Of a stretch of 62,000 bases of DNA, positions 28,501 through 36,100 are shown piece by piece. The number at the start of each line of letters is the position of its first letter. Position 1 is the first letter of the stretch. The DNA comes from Branchiostoma floridae (taxonomy: Eukaryota > Chordata > Leptocardii > Amphioxiformes > Branchiostomatidae). The DNA lies in the NCBI RefSeq assembly GCF_000003815.2, contig NC_049986.1:7165165-7227164 (forward strand), given 5' to 3'. A program made the position numbers and the translations under genes. Under the pieces are notes generated by a model that saw nothing but the letters and a program-made list of their open reading frames with translations, searched no databases and was not told the DNA's origin.

Positions 28501-31500
28501 GAGCAACTCTACAGGCATGATAACACATAACTGTCGTATGTATATTACATGTTCTTTGTTTACAGTTAGCTTCTTCCAGATAGATTTATCGCTGTGATAT
28601 TTGAACCTAACAATGTCTCTAATGCAGTGTCTCTAACTATCATGCAGGATGTTCCTTTGACATCGTCTTCATACTGGACCGTTCTTCAAGTATTGGACCG
28701 TACGGGATGTACATCGCCCAGAAATACATCGCGCATATCATCAAATGCCTGTATGGCCTGGATGTAGACGTAAGACGTAGTCCACTGTGTTGTAATCCTA
28801 AATTTTAGCTATTGCAGAAGTTAAGCGCTTGCAAGCCTCGTCGGTTAAGATGGCTGTTACTCATAATTGATACACTCTTGGCTTACATATCAAGTAGGAT
28901 CAGTAGGATCATGATTTTATGCGTTAGATAGTGAGAAAGGAATCCTGTGACAAATTAGACTACTGCACTTTCAACTTACAAGTACTATGAGTGCCTAACC
29001 ACTTTGACACAAATGTATATATGACTCAAGTACATTTTCAACCTGACATTTGTCATTTCATTTGAAATATTCTACAAAATAATACGTCATTGTTGTTGCT
29101 TGTATAGGTCGGGTACATTGTGTTTGACTGCATATCGAAGTGGCTGATCTCTCTGGGACTCTACAACGTGGACACAACTGCTCTCATCCCAGAAATCAAG
29201 GCTGCTGAGTTCACTGGAGGGGAGAGCCGAGCTGGGCATGCCATTTATCATATGATGTGTACGGTAAGAGCGTTATTTGCTCATCTTCTAGCTTTGTATA
29301 TTGTCTATGATGTGGTCTTGTCCTCTTGAGAGACTGGGACGGAAATGTGTGTGTTATTTTGCATTTAGTGACCTTATTTTTGATATAGAAAAGAGTTAAT
29401 CGGATTGTTTATTATTTTTTATATGTATGTTTCATTTAAATAGTAAATATATATGTTATTTTACACTGTCTTGTTCTGTCTGTTCCAGGCCAATTACCGA
29501 AATGGAATCCCCAGTGCGGCTGTTGTACTGACAGATGGTATTGCGTATAAAGAGGTAGTTACAATAAATCTAATTTCTAGCTGTTAGGTAATGTTAAGAT
29601 GTGATTTCCGCATCCCAGAAAGCATATATCAAATTCACTTTGAACTCAGTCATTATCTTCTGAATCAATAAAAAGGTGTAGATATTTCTTAGATCTGTCA
29701 TCTTATCAGTCCATAATGAGTCTTGGTTACGCTAATATGATGAGGTAAAACAATCTGATCTGATTACGTTTGATAACCACACCGTTCAAACATCTAACTC
29801 GACGAGCGAATCAGGTCAAACTCACTTTATCTAGTTTTTGGCTGTCATCTGGCTCACTGCGCGCGTGTTATTTACCTTTGTAATCAGCATAGTCAGTGGC
29901 AACAAACACGGCGTACTTATGCGTAACAAGGTCAGCAAAAAATCTGTGCCATCTTAGGGCACGAACCATTTAAGGGCAGCCCCCGTTATATACATGTCTG
30001 AATTATCATCCTTATTTGAAAGATGAAGATGGAGATTGGAGATGAATTTCACTTTATAATGGAATGTTCCAGATACGCTATTTTACGTAATGAATTATTC
30101 ACTTCGCTCGAATCAAGTACAATAGATTGTGTAATAGTTGTTGTTTTAATTGCTGTACATTGTACCGTGTACAATTGTCGTGCAATAAAGTTCTTCTTTT
30201 TCTAAGTAGACGCCCGTAAAATACAGACCAGTCAGGAATACCCGGATTGATCTCACATTAATATTGTCACAGCCCAGGTGTGACATAAAGTCTTTTTCTA
30301 AAAGAAATACCTGTTATATTAATTTATTTTGTTCTTATCAACTTACTAGTACCCGAGCAACCTGTATGAAATCCAGTCCGACGCAGCAAGGGCAATGGGT
30401 ATTGAGTTGTACGCTGTGGCGGTTGGAAGAGACCCCCTCTTCAACTTCAATGGGCTTGCGAACATCGCGGGTGGCTCAGACCGTGTGTTCGACCGTTACA
30501 GTTGCTGCGCTCTTGCCATCAGGCTGATGGAAGACTTATGTGGTATGTATAGGTTTAAAAGATGACAATCTGATCAATGACTCTCTTTCTCTTTGAGACG
30601 GCATTGTTTGGCCTTGTGTTTTTTTTGTGCCAACCCAGACGTTATGGGTTCAGATCCGTGACAGGTCATTGTTGTGCCCTGGTCTTGGGAGCTCCAAAAA
30701 ATGAGAGAAAAAATCAAATCCGAAGGTTTCCTCATTCTGAAACCTCTATACGTATTGTACAAAAATGCCAATTCTGCCATACATTAAATATCTGCCTAGT
30801 TTAGTTATACAGCTACAGAATTTCAAACTTTTAGTATCAAAGTAACAAACTCCACTTTTATCTATCCTCGGTCCGAAGTATTGAAATCATTGTTTGGGTT
30901 ACTCGAGACTGAAATCACTGCAATCATTTTAGCTTCAAGTAGAATTCAAGATTCGTCTAGACAGTAAAAACTTGAAAGTACATTATTACTGTATCTAACA
31001 CTTGACACCTGCCAAGTTTTTTTACGTTCATCGATATTTCCCCAACCCAACAGTGGCGTGTGACGTGAGTTCAGACCTGTTTTTCGTTCTGGACGGATCT
31101 GGCAGCGTAGGCCCTGACAACTTCGAAACAGTCAAACAGTTTGTTGTGGATGTGGTCAGCGCCTTCACCATCAGCTTAACTGACACCAGAGTTGGTGTTG
31201 TCCAATACTCCGATTTTAACACGTAAGTTTTTCTTCTTCAATAAGCTTTGCAAGTATAACGCCTTTCTTGAAGACACATTGATGGTCTTACTGTCCGGCA
31301 GACCAAAGTAGACGAACCAACATATTTCCTACGTACATGTACTGTGTCTTATACTCACCAAACGTCGGCATTCCTGACTGTCTTAGGCCATTATTATTAG
31401 GTCCTGAAACGTTATTATTATGTTGATATTTCCCATGGATAGTTTGGCATCATCAAGAAAAGTTACCAAGTTTAGCAAAAAGTTTCTGCGTCATCCCAAA

Positions 31501-32762
31501 GAACGTTTGTCATCCCGTAGTTTGGCGTCCTTTCCTGAAGAAACCCGGGTTTCTGCTCCGAATGCAACATAGCGTTATGTTCCAACGTGTCACAAATGCT
31601 CACAAGTGACCTAAAGTAAGCAGAAGTAGCAAACAGATGCATATATTCAGAATAACAGCCACAGTTGCTCAAGCGCCAGACAAATTAAATTCTGTTTGCG
31701 ACCATATGCATATGCTGGAAGTTTGGGATTGAAAAGCACTGACAAATGCTACAATTGTGGGGTTGAAAATCATGGACAGAGTCTGACGTATTTCAAACTG
31801 ATTATCCAGACTGGCGTGTAACCTGGGAGACCATCCTGATGAGGCATCTTTCGTCACCGCCATCAACACCATGCAATACCAAGGCGGAGGCACGGCAACG
31901 GGAGATGCTATGGAGTACGCGCGTGTAAAGCTTCAGGCCGTCTGGAGGCCTGCACCTACTCCAAGGGTAAGTATTCTGTGATGTTTTAATCAACGTAAAA
32001 ATGTAAGAAATGCACAACAGCCATAGGAGATTAAATCCATGACCTTCAAAATTATCATGATCAATAAGTATATGAAACGGGAGCTGCTATGGAGTTCGTG
32101 CGTGTAAAGCTTCAGGCCGCCTGGAGGCCTGCACCTACTCCAAAGGTACTAAGTAAAAGGTTTTGCGATTTTCGTTGAGGATATTTATTAGTCACGTATG
32201 TTCACAGTAAGATCCACGCAAGTCTTGACCTAGTCCTCGCAACGAAGTCACTCCGTGAGCAAGATGGACTGGATAGCCATCGAAAATTTGGAGGTTTTGC
32301 GATTTTGTAATCAACGCACAAATGCATGAAATGCACAGCCATTGGACATTAAACCCATGACCTTAGAAGTTGTCAATAAGTAGATGAAAATATAAGTAAA
32401 CAGCATGCAATAAATTTACTAGAAGCTGAATTGAATGTGTTCATATTTGAAACATCATCAGATATTCTAAATCTACTTTACATCACCTAATGGAATTCTC
32501 AGATAGACAGAAATTTCCCCTTTTCCAGATTATGATAGTTCTGACTGACGGGAAGTCAGGGGATGACGTCGTCGCGGCTGCCCAAGCTTTGGCCGCGGAC
32601 GGTGTAACCGTGTACGCCATCGGTGTGGCCAACTTTGACACCGCAGAGCTGCTAGAGATCACCAACGGCAACCAGGACCGTGTGATTGAGCTGAAAGACT
32701 ATACCGCCCTGACTGCGAGCATCAACAGCATCATTCGCGCTCTCTGCAAAGGGACGATCTGA
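2084..32762 (+). CDS. Secreted lectin/von Willebrand-type multidomain protein: SP-CTLD-(VWD-C8-TIL-TILa)x2-VWAx2
   Basis: Multi-exon gene. Exons by GT-AG sites: 2084-2147, 16765-16988, 17289-17460, 18587-18840, 21218-21355, 21832-21980, 22163-22428, 22570-(gap from 22740), 23099-23168, 23386-23418 (optional), 24489-24727, 25739-25876, 26030-26190, 26742-27016, 27286-27494, 28356-28425, 28648-28769, 29108-29263, 29489-29554, 30350-30542, 31054-31222, 31810-31966, 32529-32762. Phases agree at every join, and the two VWD units share one phase pattern (0,0,2,1,0,1). The product is about 1250 residues with no membrane segment, so probably secreted. Known from the families: CTLDs bind glycans, VWD/C8/TIL modules build gel-forming or adhesive proteins, VWA binds ligands through a metal site. 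The combined role is unknown. The end of the first TIL exon is lost in the assembly gap. A convergent inverted paralogue lies at 48-61 kb. Confidence 0.85.
2420..3480. repeat. Degenerate short-period repeat rich in CCAGGAATC
   Basis: About 1 kb composed of near-repeats of the words CCCAGGAATC, CCAGGAATCG, AGGGAGCCGC and CCACCCAG at irregular spacing, broken by a 100-N gap (3150-3249). It lacks introns, start context or codon structure typical of the exons here and looks like decayed satellite or minisatellite DNA. It lies in the long first intron of the plus gene if the signal exon is correctly assigned. Confidence 0.55.
3150..3249. other. Assembly gap (100 N)
   Basis: Gap inside the degenerate repeat; probably an unresolved repeat stretch. 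Confidence 0.99.
3480..4455. other. Intron DNA, nothing recognised
   Basis: AT-rich stretch with short chance open frames on both strands. No protein motif, repeat family or RNA gene was recognised. Confidence 0.5.
4460..4584 (-). mobile_element. tRNA-derived SINE head
   Basis: Read on the minus strand it begins GGGGCCGCGTGGCGCAGTGG (A-box-like) and has GGTTCGAATCC (B box) about 40 bases on, followed by the SINE-specific tail CTTGTGCCCTTGGGAAAGGC. The tail and the lack of a proper acceptor stem make it a SINE, not a tRNA gene. Related copies are at 19395-19899 and 39416-39670. Confidence 0.75.
4590..5250. other. Intron DNA, nothing recognised
   Basis: No gene or repeat recognised beyond a short (TA)n at about 5230-5242. 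Confidence 0.45.
5255..6560. repeat. Cluster of dispersed repeats (lancelet-type non-autonomous family)
   Basis: Several head-to-tail pieces share blocks also found at 15.1-16.5, 20.3-21.0, 23.6-23.9, 24.8-25.6 and 58.0-58.5 kb: CTCATTAATTATGCAAATTA, CTACCAAATATCATCGGGAT, GGTTTTCGAGTTAT, and GCTGCAGTACC followed by AGG. No coding capacity beyond short chance frames. Some copies elsewhere end in (CA)n or (CAGA)n tails. Confidence 0.7.
6830..8700. other. Intron DNA, nothing firmly recognised
   Basis: AT-rich. One plus-strand open frame at 7748-8089 (113 codons, rich in Ser, Leu, Phe) has no motif I recognise and weak start context; it may be chance or a transposon relic. A (TTTG)n run lies at about 8508-8532. 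Confidence 0.4.
8758..11495 (-). mobile_element. LINE retrotransposon, CR1-like, frameshifted and 5'-truncated
   Basis: Read on the minus strand: AP-type endonuclease (11495-10410) with VVGSIYRPPNATVDFYSLLR, LLGDMNID and TLSDHYAVF; then reverse transcriptase pieces, with PNNFRPISVLPVIMKAFEK about 10080-10030, VFLDLKKAFDTVDHPLLLKK, VGVPQGSILGPLLFIMFIND and the catalytic box YADDTATF (9889-9356); then the C-terminal part LDYCDTVWDS, NRAARVV, HFNSLPADIK (9210-8758). At least three frameshifts or stops split it and no first ORF is seen, so it is dead. Clade is a judgement from motif wording. It abuts a Helitron on the same strand. Confidence 0.88.
11577..13920 (-). mobile_element. Truncated Helitron (Rep region, no helicase)
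   Basis: On the minus strand the frame 13377-12169 has the Rep/HUH mark as RIEFQARGSPHAHTIL and YITNYMLKSERAMNELLR, typical of Helitron transposases. A further piece at 11909-11577 contains RFHKEKNDGEERYNLLMLYY then PWRHED, which precedes the helicase in intact elements; a spliceable or decayed gap separates them. The helicase domain is missing where the LINE begins, so truncation is likely. Its N-terminal region is a 69-bp tandem repeat (13465-13915). Confidence 0.8.
13465..13915 (-). repeat. 69-bp coding tandem repeat in Helitron N-terminus
   Basis: About 6.5 copies spaced 69 bases (CATCGTTTCATGCCGACTCT recurring at 13491, 13560, 13629, 13698, 13767, 13836) code a 23-residue unit MKRCRDQETPETTSKRRAS plus IRVG. 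The unit is basic. Similar ETPE-rich repeats occur at the start of other Helitron proteins. The leftmost copies are in one frame; the rightmost diverge. Confidence 0.8.
13921..14640. other. Intron DNA, nothing recognised
   Basis: No gene or known repeat recognised. Short open frames only. Confidence 0.45.
14649..14975. repeat. Minisatellite, unit roughly 40-45 bases
   Basis: About eight degenerate copies of TCCGTCAGGAACGGTAGAAA plus ATGAACAAATTTAG. Spacing varies through small deletions. No coding sense. Confidence 0.75.
15095..16520. repeat. Dispersed repeats ending in (CA)n tracts
   Basis: Two or more copies of the family described at 5255. One runs into (CA)n/(CAAA)n at 15549-15630 and another into a pure (CA)n at 16472-16515, in both cases just after TTCTTGAGTTAT-like or GAGTTATCTTGTTCACAGAC wording, so the microsatellite looks like a 3' tail of the element. 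Confidence 0.7.
16594..16735. repeat. (GAAT)n microsatellite
   Basis: About 30 units of GAAT/TGAA with CAATG interruptions and an AAAG patch. It lies just 30 bases before the CTLD exon acceptor. Confidence 0.95.
16765..17460 (+). CDS. C-type lectin-like domain (two exons)
   Basis: Exons 16765-16988 and 17289-17460 code one complete CTLD of about 130 residues. It opens with CPANYE and a second cysteine in SGPCLRF (the long-form N-terminal pair), has the WIGL hallmark as TWIGLDE, a QPD motif in SPGQPDF, the calcium-site segment DWNNHVC, and ends YVCEE. QPD rather than EPN is known from the family to favour galactose-type ligands, and the WN pair suggests calcium binding is kept. No counterpart is seen in the minus-strand paralogue because that gene's 5' part lies outside the window. 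A (GAAT)n tract lies just upstream in the intron. Confidence 0.92.
17461..18586. other. Intron; contains a dispersed element at about 17880-18070
   Basis: The block around CTTGAGGTGTCATCGATTTT and ACTGCCATTACGATGTAATG recurs in inverted orientation at about 61850-61990, so it is a mobile or repeated element. The rest was not recognised. Confidence 0.55.
18587..21980 (+). CDS. von Willebrand factor type D domain, unit 1 (three exons)
   Basis: Exons 18587-18840, 21218-21355 and 21832-21980. The start VCGTKKGVCSAWGDPHY carries the GDPH motif, followed by FEGTKYDFQGPCRYTF, typical of VWD. The middle exon starts VNGPSRLPPF. The last exon holds the hallmark CGLCGNYNG and the acidic SDDKEM stretch. 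In this family CGLC lies near cysteines used for disulfide multimers, and GDPH is a known Asp-Pro self-cleavage site in some mucins; whether either works here is not shown. The 2.4-kb first intron holds a full-length SINE (19395-19899). Confidence 0.9.
18950..19150 (-). repeat. Dispersed repeat fragment
   Basis: Minus-strand copy of the family at 5255-6560, recognised by the blocks for GCTGCAGTA-type and CTACCACTCAAAGATCACGA sequences. Confidence 0.55.
19395..19899 (-). mobile_element. Full-length tRNA-derived SINE
   Basis: On the minus strand: tRNA-like head (19899-19757, GGGGCCGCGTAGCACAGTGG with B box GGTTCGAATCC), then a conserved body with AAGAAACCGCCACATGTGCG and CCACCCGAGCGGATCAAACC, then a 3' end at an A-rich run (19404-19413 as T). 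About 505 bases. It sits in the first VWD intron. Confidence 0.75.
20270..20960 (-). repeat. Dispersed repeat cluster
   Basis: Minus-oriented copy of the 15.1-kb type: shared blocks are TTGCATAATTGATGAGAATA, TATCTCTTCAACTCTTGTCC and CATTTAGGTGGCGG. Many TTTGCATAATTAATG words follow. No coding capacity. Confidence 0.6.
22163..22739 (+). CDS. C8 and TIL domains, unit 1
   Basis: Exon 22163-22428 codes the C8 cysteine-rich domain (SGPFAVCHDVVDPGPY, CVFDTCAL, LEAYYDACIRAGV, SWRTADLC). Exon 22570 onward codes a trypsin-inhibitor-like (TIL) cysteine-rich domain: ECPANSAYSTCTSACPATC, then GCECDEGYVLSGQECV and QTNC at the edge of the gap. The TIL exon's 3' end, which should be in phase 0 as in unit 2, is missing in the run of N that starts at 22740. 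C8 and TIL regularly follow VWD in mucins, zonadhesin and VWF-like proteins. Confidence 0.88.
22740..22883. other. Assembly gap (144 N) hiding the end of TIL exon 1
   Basis: The reading frame reaches the gap in phase after QTNC; the missing exon end should contain roughly a dozen codons by comparison with unit 2. Confidence 0.95.
23099..23418 (+). CDS. TILa/VWC-like exon, unit 1, plus optional micro-exon
   Basis: Exon 23099-23168 (70 nt) codes LGDVWQDDGEMCECLAEDTI then VCE, the short cysteine-containing module that follows TIL in this family. Its partner in unit 2 is also 70 nt. A 33-nt stretch 23386-23418 has good splice sites (tttttag / gtaggt) and would add GLTRTDLCARP in frame before VWD unit 2. 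Since 33 is divisible by three, the next exon joins in phase with or without it. Unit 1 has no such exon before its own VWD, so it may be skipped or not be real. Confidence 0.7.
23560..23905 (-). repeat. Dispersed repeat fragment
   Basis: Shares TGCAGGGGCATTTT, GATAACTGAAGAAGG and TTATGCAAACTGATT-type blocks with the copies at 20.3 and (inverted) 25.1 kb. Confidence 0.6.
23957..24063. other. Assembly gap (107 N)
   Basis: Intron gap beside a (TA)n/(GT)n tract (24095-24145). Confidence 0.95.
24489..26190 (+). CDS. von Willebrand factor type D domain, unit 2 (three exons)
   Basis: Exons 24489-24727, 25739-25876 and 26030-26190. Sequence marks: RACGDPHVTMFDGKRHHFQG, VREVYVIAHRYEIGIHQG, VNGGLYSVPFSLAMDKIEV, then [14 protein letters not shown] and a very acidic end VEDEDDE. 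The first exon repeats the wording of unit 1 (VREVYVIA.RYEIGIHQG), so the two units arose by internal duplication. The second and third exons have the same lengths (138 and 161 nt) as the minus-strand paralogue. The inverted duplication starts in the intron before exon 25739. Confidence 0.9.
24810..25575 (+). repeat. Dispersed repeat with (CAGA)n tail
   Basis: Plus-oriented family copy ending in GACAGACACACAGACAGACA-type repeats (25524-25568). An inverted copy of its 3' half lies at 58035-58330 in the other arm but at a different intron, so they are separate insertions. Confidence 0.65.
26191..26741. other. Intron between VWD and C8, nothing recognised
   Basis: 551 bases with no motif I recognise; the matching intron in the other arm (59225-60088) instead holds LINE tails. 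Confidence 0.45.
26742..27494 (+). CDS. C8 and TIL domains, unit 2
   Basis: Exon 26742-27016 begins with a short polyglycine run (CGGGGGGPGPCPPD) and then a C8 domain ([49 protein letters not shown]). Exon 27286-27494 codes a TIL domain: [53 protein letters not shown]. Compared with the paralogue, the glycine run is replaced by GGHPPPPT and the TIL exon is six bases longer. The intron between C8 and TIL is about 270 bases here but about 950 in the paralogue because of inserted repeats there. Confidence 0.9.
27640..27950 (-). mobile_element. tRNA-derived SINE, second family
   Basis: On the minus strand it starts near GGTGCAATGACCGAATGGGT (A-box-like) with GTGAGTTTGATCCCCGG (B-box-like) about 50 bases on, then a unique body ending in an A/T-rich tail (TTTAATTTTTTTAAAATATT). 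The matching intron in the other arm lacks it, so it inserted after the duplication. Confidence 0.6.
28356..28425 (+). CDS. TILa/VWC-like exon, unit 2
   Basis: A 70-nt exon with acceptor cttttag and donor gtacgt codes [20 protein letters not shown] then ICK. It aligns without gaps to the unit-1 exon at 23099 and to the paralogue at 56977-57046. It ends in phase 1, as the following VWA exon requires. Confidence 0.85.
28648..30542 (+). CDS. VWA domain 1 (four exons)
   Basis: Exons 28648-28769, 29108-29263, 29489-29554, 30350-30542. The MIDAS first motif is present as [10 protein letters not shown] (DxSxS), the Asp motif as VVLTDGIAYKE, and the middle motif reads GGESRAG where VWA domains usually have GGxTxTG, a Ser for the usual metal-binding Thr. 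The domain ends [13 protein letters not shown]...[22 protein letters not shown] domains bind proteins through this metal site; the changed middle motif may weaken it. The last intron holds a LINE tail fragment (about 29985-30206) also present in the other arm, so it predates the duplication. Confidence 0.88.
29985..30206 (+). mobile_element. LINE tail fragment shared by both arms
   Basis: Plus-strand coding relic [20 protein letters not shown] then a deletion and the 3' end TTGTCGTGCAATAAAGTTCT. The inverted copy at 53712-54120 is fuller. Being at the same intron in both arms, it predates the duplication. Confidence 0.7.
31054..32762 (+). CDS. VWA domain 2 and C-terminus (three exons)
   Basis: Exons 31054-31222, 31810-31966 and 32529-32762. 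All MIDAS motifs are present: [20 protein letters not shown] and [11 protein letters not shown], so metal-dependent ligand binding is likely kept. The protein ends INSIIRALCKGTI with TGA at 32760-32762. In the paralogue the same exon ends CIG at a splice donor that leads to Kunitz exons. Here the donor is lost and the exon runs straight into sequence that lies downstream of the Kunitz block in the other arm, so this stop sits on a deletion or insertion junction. Confidence 0.9.
32077..32147 (+). pseudogene. Partial duplicate of the VWA2 middle exon
   Basis: About 70 bases repeat the 3' end of exon 31810-31966, including GTGTAAAGCTTCAGGCC and CCTGCACCTACTCCAA, followed by gtac in place of gtaagt. 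Intron sequence after the exon (31992-32080) is also repeated at 32312-32380, so this is a tandem duplication of exon end plus intron. It has no acceptor of its own and is not needed for the reading frame. Confidence 0.75.
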
Positions 32763-33163
32763 TCAAAGTATTCTAGAAGAGAGTGTGATTCCTTTGACCC
32801 TTTCGATTTTCTACAGATTTCAAGTCATGTCAACTTGTTACCGTGGTCTCATCTACACTATAACATAAATCAAACTACACTATAACGTAAAAGACTTCAG
32901 TGATGCTGAAACACTTTCTTATCTTCTTCTTCTAGATGACCAGGTACGCTTCCTAACTAAGCGATATCATTGCATCTGGGTGGCCCAAACGGATAATTGT
33001 GATACGCTCTCTTCACTCTCTTTCTGTCTATCTCTTCAAAGAGGGCCAAAGCAGCCTGCCAGCCTCTTCTGTCCACCAGTGCTTGCTTCTTCGCTCCTTC
33101 ACAGGAGTAATCCCACGCATTTAGGTGTGTGACGCTACTTTATGGTCTCTACTAAAGTGCTAC

Positions 33164-33169
33164 AATAAA
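33164..33169 (+). other. Candidate polyadenylation signal AATAAA
   Basis: AATAAA lies about 400 bases after the plus-gene stop codon. It is the nearest perfect hexamer I saw on this strand in the 3' flank. The matching place in the other arm reads AATCAA, so the minus gene would need another signal. Evidence is the hexamer alone. Confidence 0.3.
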
Positions 33170-36100
33170 AAATGAACCTGTGGTTTAAAATCACCATTCT
33201 CTCAGCTGGAATTTCTTGCTAGCATGCTAGGTGCGCTCGTAGTCTGTCTCCATGATCCAGCAAAACACAATGTTCCTCATCACAACGTGTGTAAGAACGT
33301 GTTCTTTCAAACTGCTACTCTATGGAGGACACGTTTTAATCTACGTACTCTCCCTCACAGTCTGCTCAACAATAGTTGTGGTTCTTGCAGAAACATTGGG
33401 AGATTCAGGCAAGTAATCCAGCCAAACTGAAATTGACGATTGCCTAACTTAACGACAAGGTCATTAACATGAAAAAACATCTTGCAAAGGCTGGATCTAA
33501 GTTTTTTTGAGTATTTGTCAGGAAATTCCGGTGAAATTTGTCAAAATTGGTCAATAATTTCCACCGCAATATATCTGTACTAAAACAACATGGCAATGAT
33601 CTTGCTTTCCTATTAGTTGTCATGTTGTTTGGTATGTTTCGCCCTGAACAAGAATTAATTGCCTTCAACATATAAAACATAATCACTTGATAAGTCTAAT
33701 ATATAATTTAAAAAGATTCCTTAATTACCTATGGTGTTAAATGCTGCTAAACGGGGCAATGTGTTGAAGGTATATCAATAAGTTAGTCGGAATATCATAT
33801 TAACCAAGACAATTTCATGAGAAGCACAGTAGCATTATGCAATTGATGAATTGGCCAAATCAAAGGAAACTTTTACAAATTATTTCATCGGAAAAAAAGT
33901 GGATTCTGACCTTCAGAAAAAAATATTATTCTCACCTTGGTCAATGGAAAGCTCAATGACATTCTTAACATGTAACGTCCAATGAGATATTCTTTATGGC
34001 TATATTTTACTTTAAAACACCCCTGCTCAGCCAGATAGTTACTATCTAACTGCTTTGATGATTTCCCAGTAAAAACGAAAGGGCACTGATTAAATCATGC
34101 CATGACAAATTGATCTTGTAGCATCCCATTTGACAATATTCTCAGCATGGACACGTTTGGCCACCTCTACTGATGAGAAGAAAATCACCCTTTCTTCTTC
34201 AACACTTTGTATATCAGGCGGGACTTCCACACCGAGATCTTCTTCCCTAGAACCACATCTTTATGGAACGTGATTCCTATTACTTCCCTGATGGGTATTA
34301 CCCAAATCGTTTTCAAAACAATGGTGAAGAAACACATGTCATGACAGTCCAGTTAGTGGAAACAAAACATACACGAGTGACTCTCAATGAGCTGTTTTTG
34401 TGGTTAATTAAATATATGAAAAAAAGTGTTATCAAAAATCTTAATCGATCAAACAATTGCATAGCGTTATCTGGCTCGATACACCGAACGACGTTTTATG
34501 TGTCAAGTTCGGATAGCTGATAGGTTTAAAATTTAACTATACTTGCGCTATGATTTAAGGCATTTAGATTGGATAAAATGCTTCGTTACGGAATTACAGT
34601 ACGTAATGCTGAACGCTAGATATCTTGCGCGCAGTGGTGAAATAGTTCAATCGGTATTATTGGGTCTAAGTTATCCATACTATGATGATAAGTTATCCAT
34701 ATAATTTCATGGTGAAGAATGCTTCTCGTAATGTTAATTGAATAATAATTGTTAAAAGACATTGCAAATAAAAAATATAATGAAATTGCAAATAAAAAAA
34801 AAGGAAAACCACAAATATTTTGACCAAAGATGCTTAATTGCTTAAAGCGTTATCAGGTAAGACTCGAAATGTCCCCATGCCAGATACATACATTTTCGTC
34901 TTACAATTTGGACCATACAATGAAATGTGACTACTTGAATCGTTCTTGACCTTTGAACTTAAAGATTGTAGATTGTCAATAGAAAGGTTTATGCTGTGGT
35001 GATGAAGAAAAATGTTTCAGTTAGAACGATTAAGAGATTGATTACAGGCTCATAAGATAGGTATAGACTGTGTATAAAATGATTCCACATGGACAATGAC
35101 AAGGAAATTGCTGATGAGACCGGGTATCTTTGTACACTCTGCAACATTTCAGAGGTGTACCGTACATACATAAATAACTTCTATGTATAAGATACAACCA
35201 ATGACAATGAATATTGTCCGTACATAACAGGCTGAAGGATTTTTAAGTCAAGACGGTTAAAGAACAAGTTCGACATTTCAACTGGAAACTGGTAACTGAA
35301 TCATTCACAGCAGACCCATATAGGTAATAAATGGTAAACGATAATGATTGTGTTTTTGTTTTATTTGTCAAGGCTCTTTGGTTTAGTTATGTTAGATATG
35401 TTAGGGAATGTCCGTGCACCATTCCAATGGTACCATATTTACTGCAAGGTAAAACATGTTTGAGTCGAACTTCATTTTAGCTCTAAATATCAGAATCATC
35501 CTTATCATTTTCTACATTCATATACAAAGAAGAAAGCCACGTAGAAAAGGCTAAATATCTAAGCAATAAGGCATGTACAAGGCCCCAACTCTGCCAGAAG
35601 TATGATACCTGATCAAATGCCGAATTGCTTTTACGATACGCACTATCAGGACAATGGGGAATAGGCGACTACTAGCGATTTTGTTTGTAGACTGCATCGA
35701 AATTGTAATGGTAATTTTTACGTGATGTTTTTTTTTTCGGTGTCGGTGTGGTCCAATAACTTCATATCCTCCAAATCTCTTACATTATTATTTCTAAAGA
35801 AAGGCTCTTGTTTTTAACTTGAAATATAAAAGTCCAAAAAGACAGTCAAATTGTCTACAGCTACGCTTCAATATGACTTTGACCCTATCTAGACCGTTAT
35901 TTTCTGGGATTTGCTCGTTCAATCCCGTCTAAATGGGGAATGCCTAGACTCCGTTGCAGTCTTCGGAACGGGGCTGTTTTTTTTTTGGGGGGGGGGGGGG
36001 GGCCTTGGTTCCCTATTTTCAACGTTGGCTATGTTCCCTTGTGCCGGGAAAGGGAAATTGCCGAGGAAGGGAGTTTGCTGTGGAAGGGAATTTGCCGTGA

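Noticed and set aside
33224-33430. Open frame MLGALVV... in the plus 3' flank
   Set aside because: The right-arm counterpart breaks the frame early; no coding conservation.
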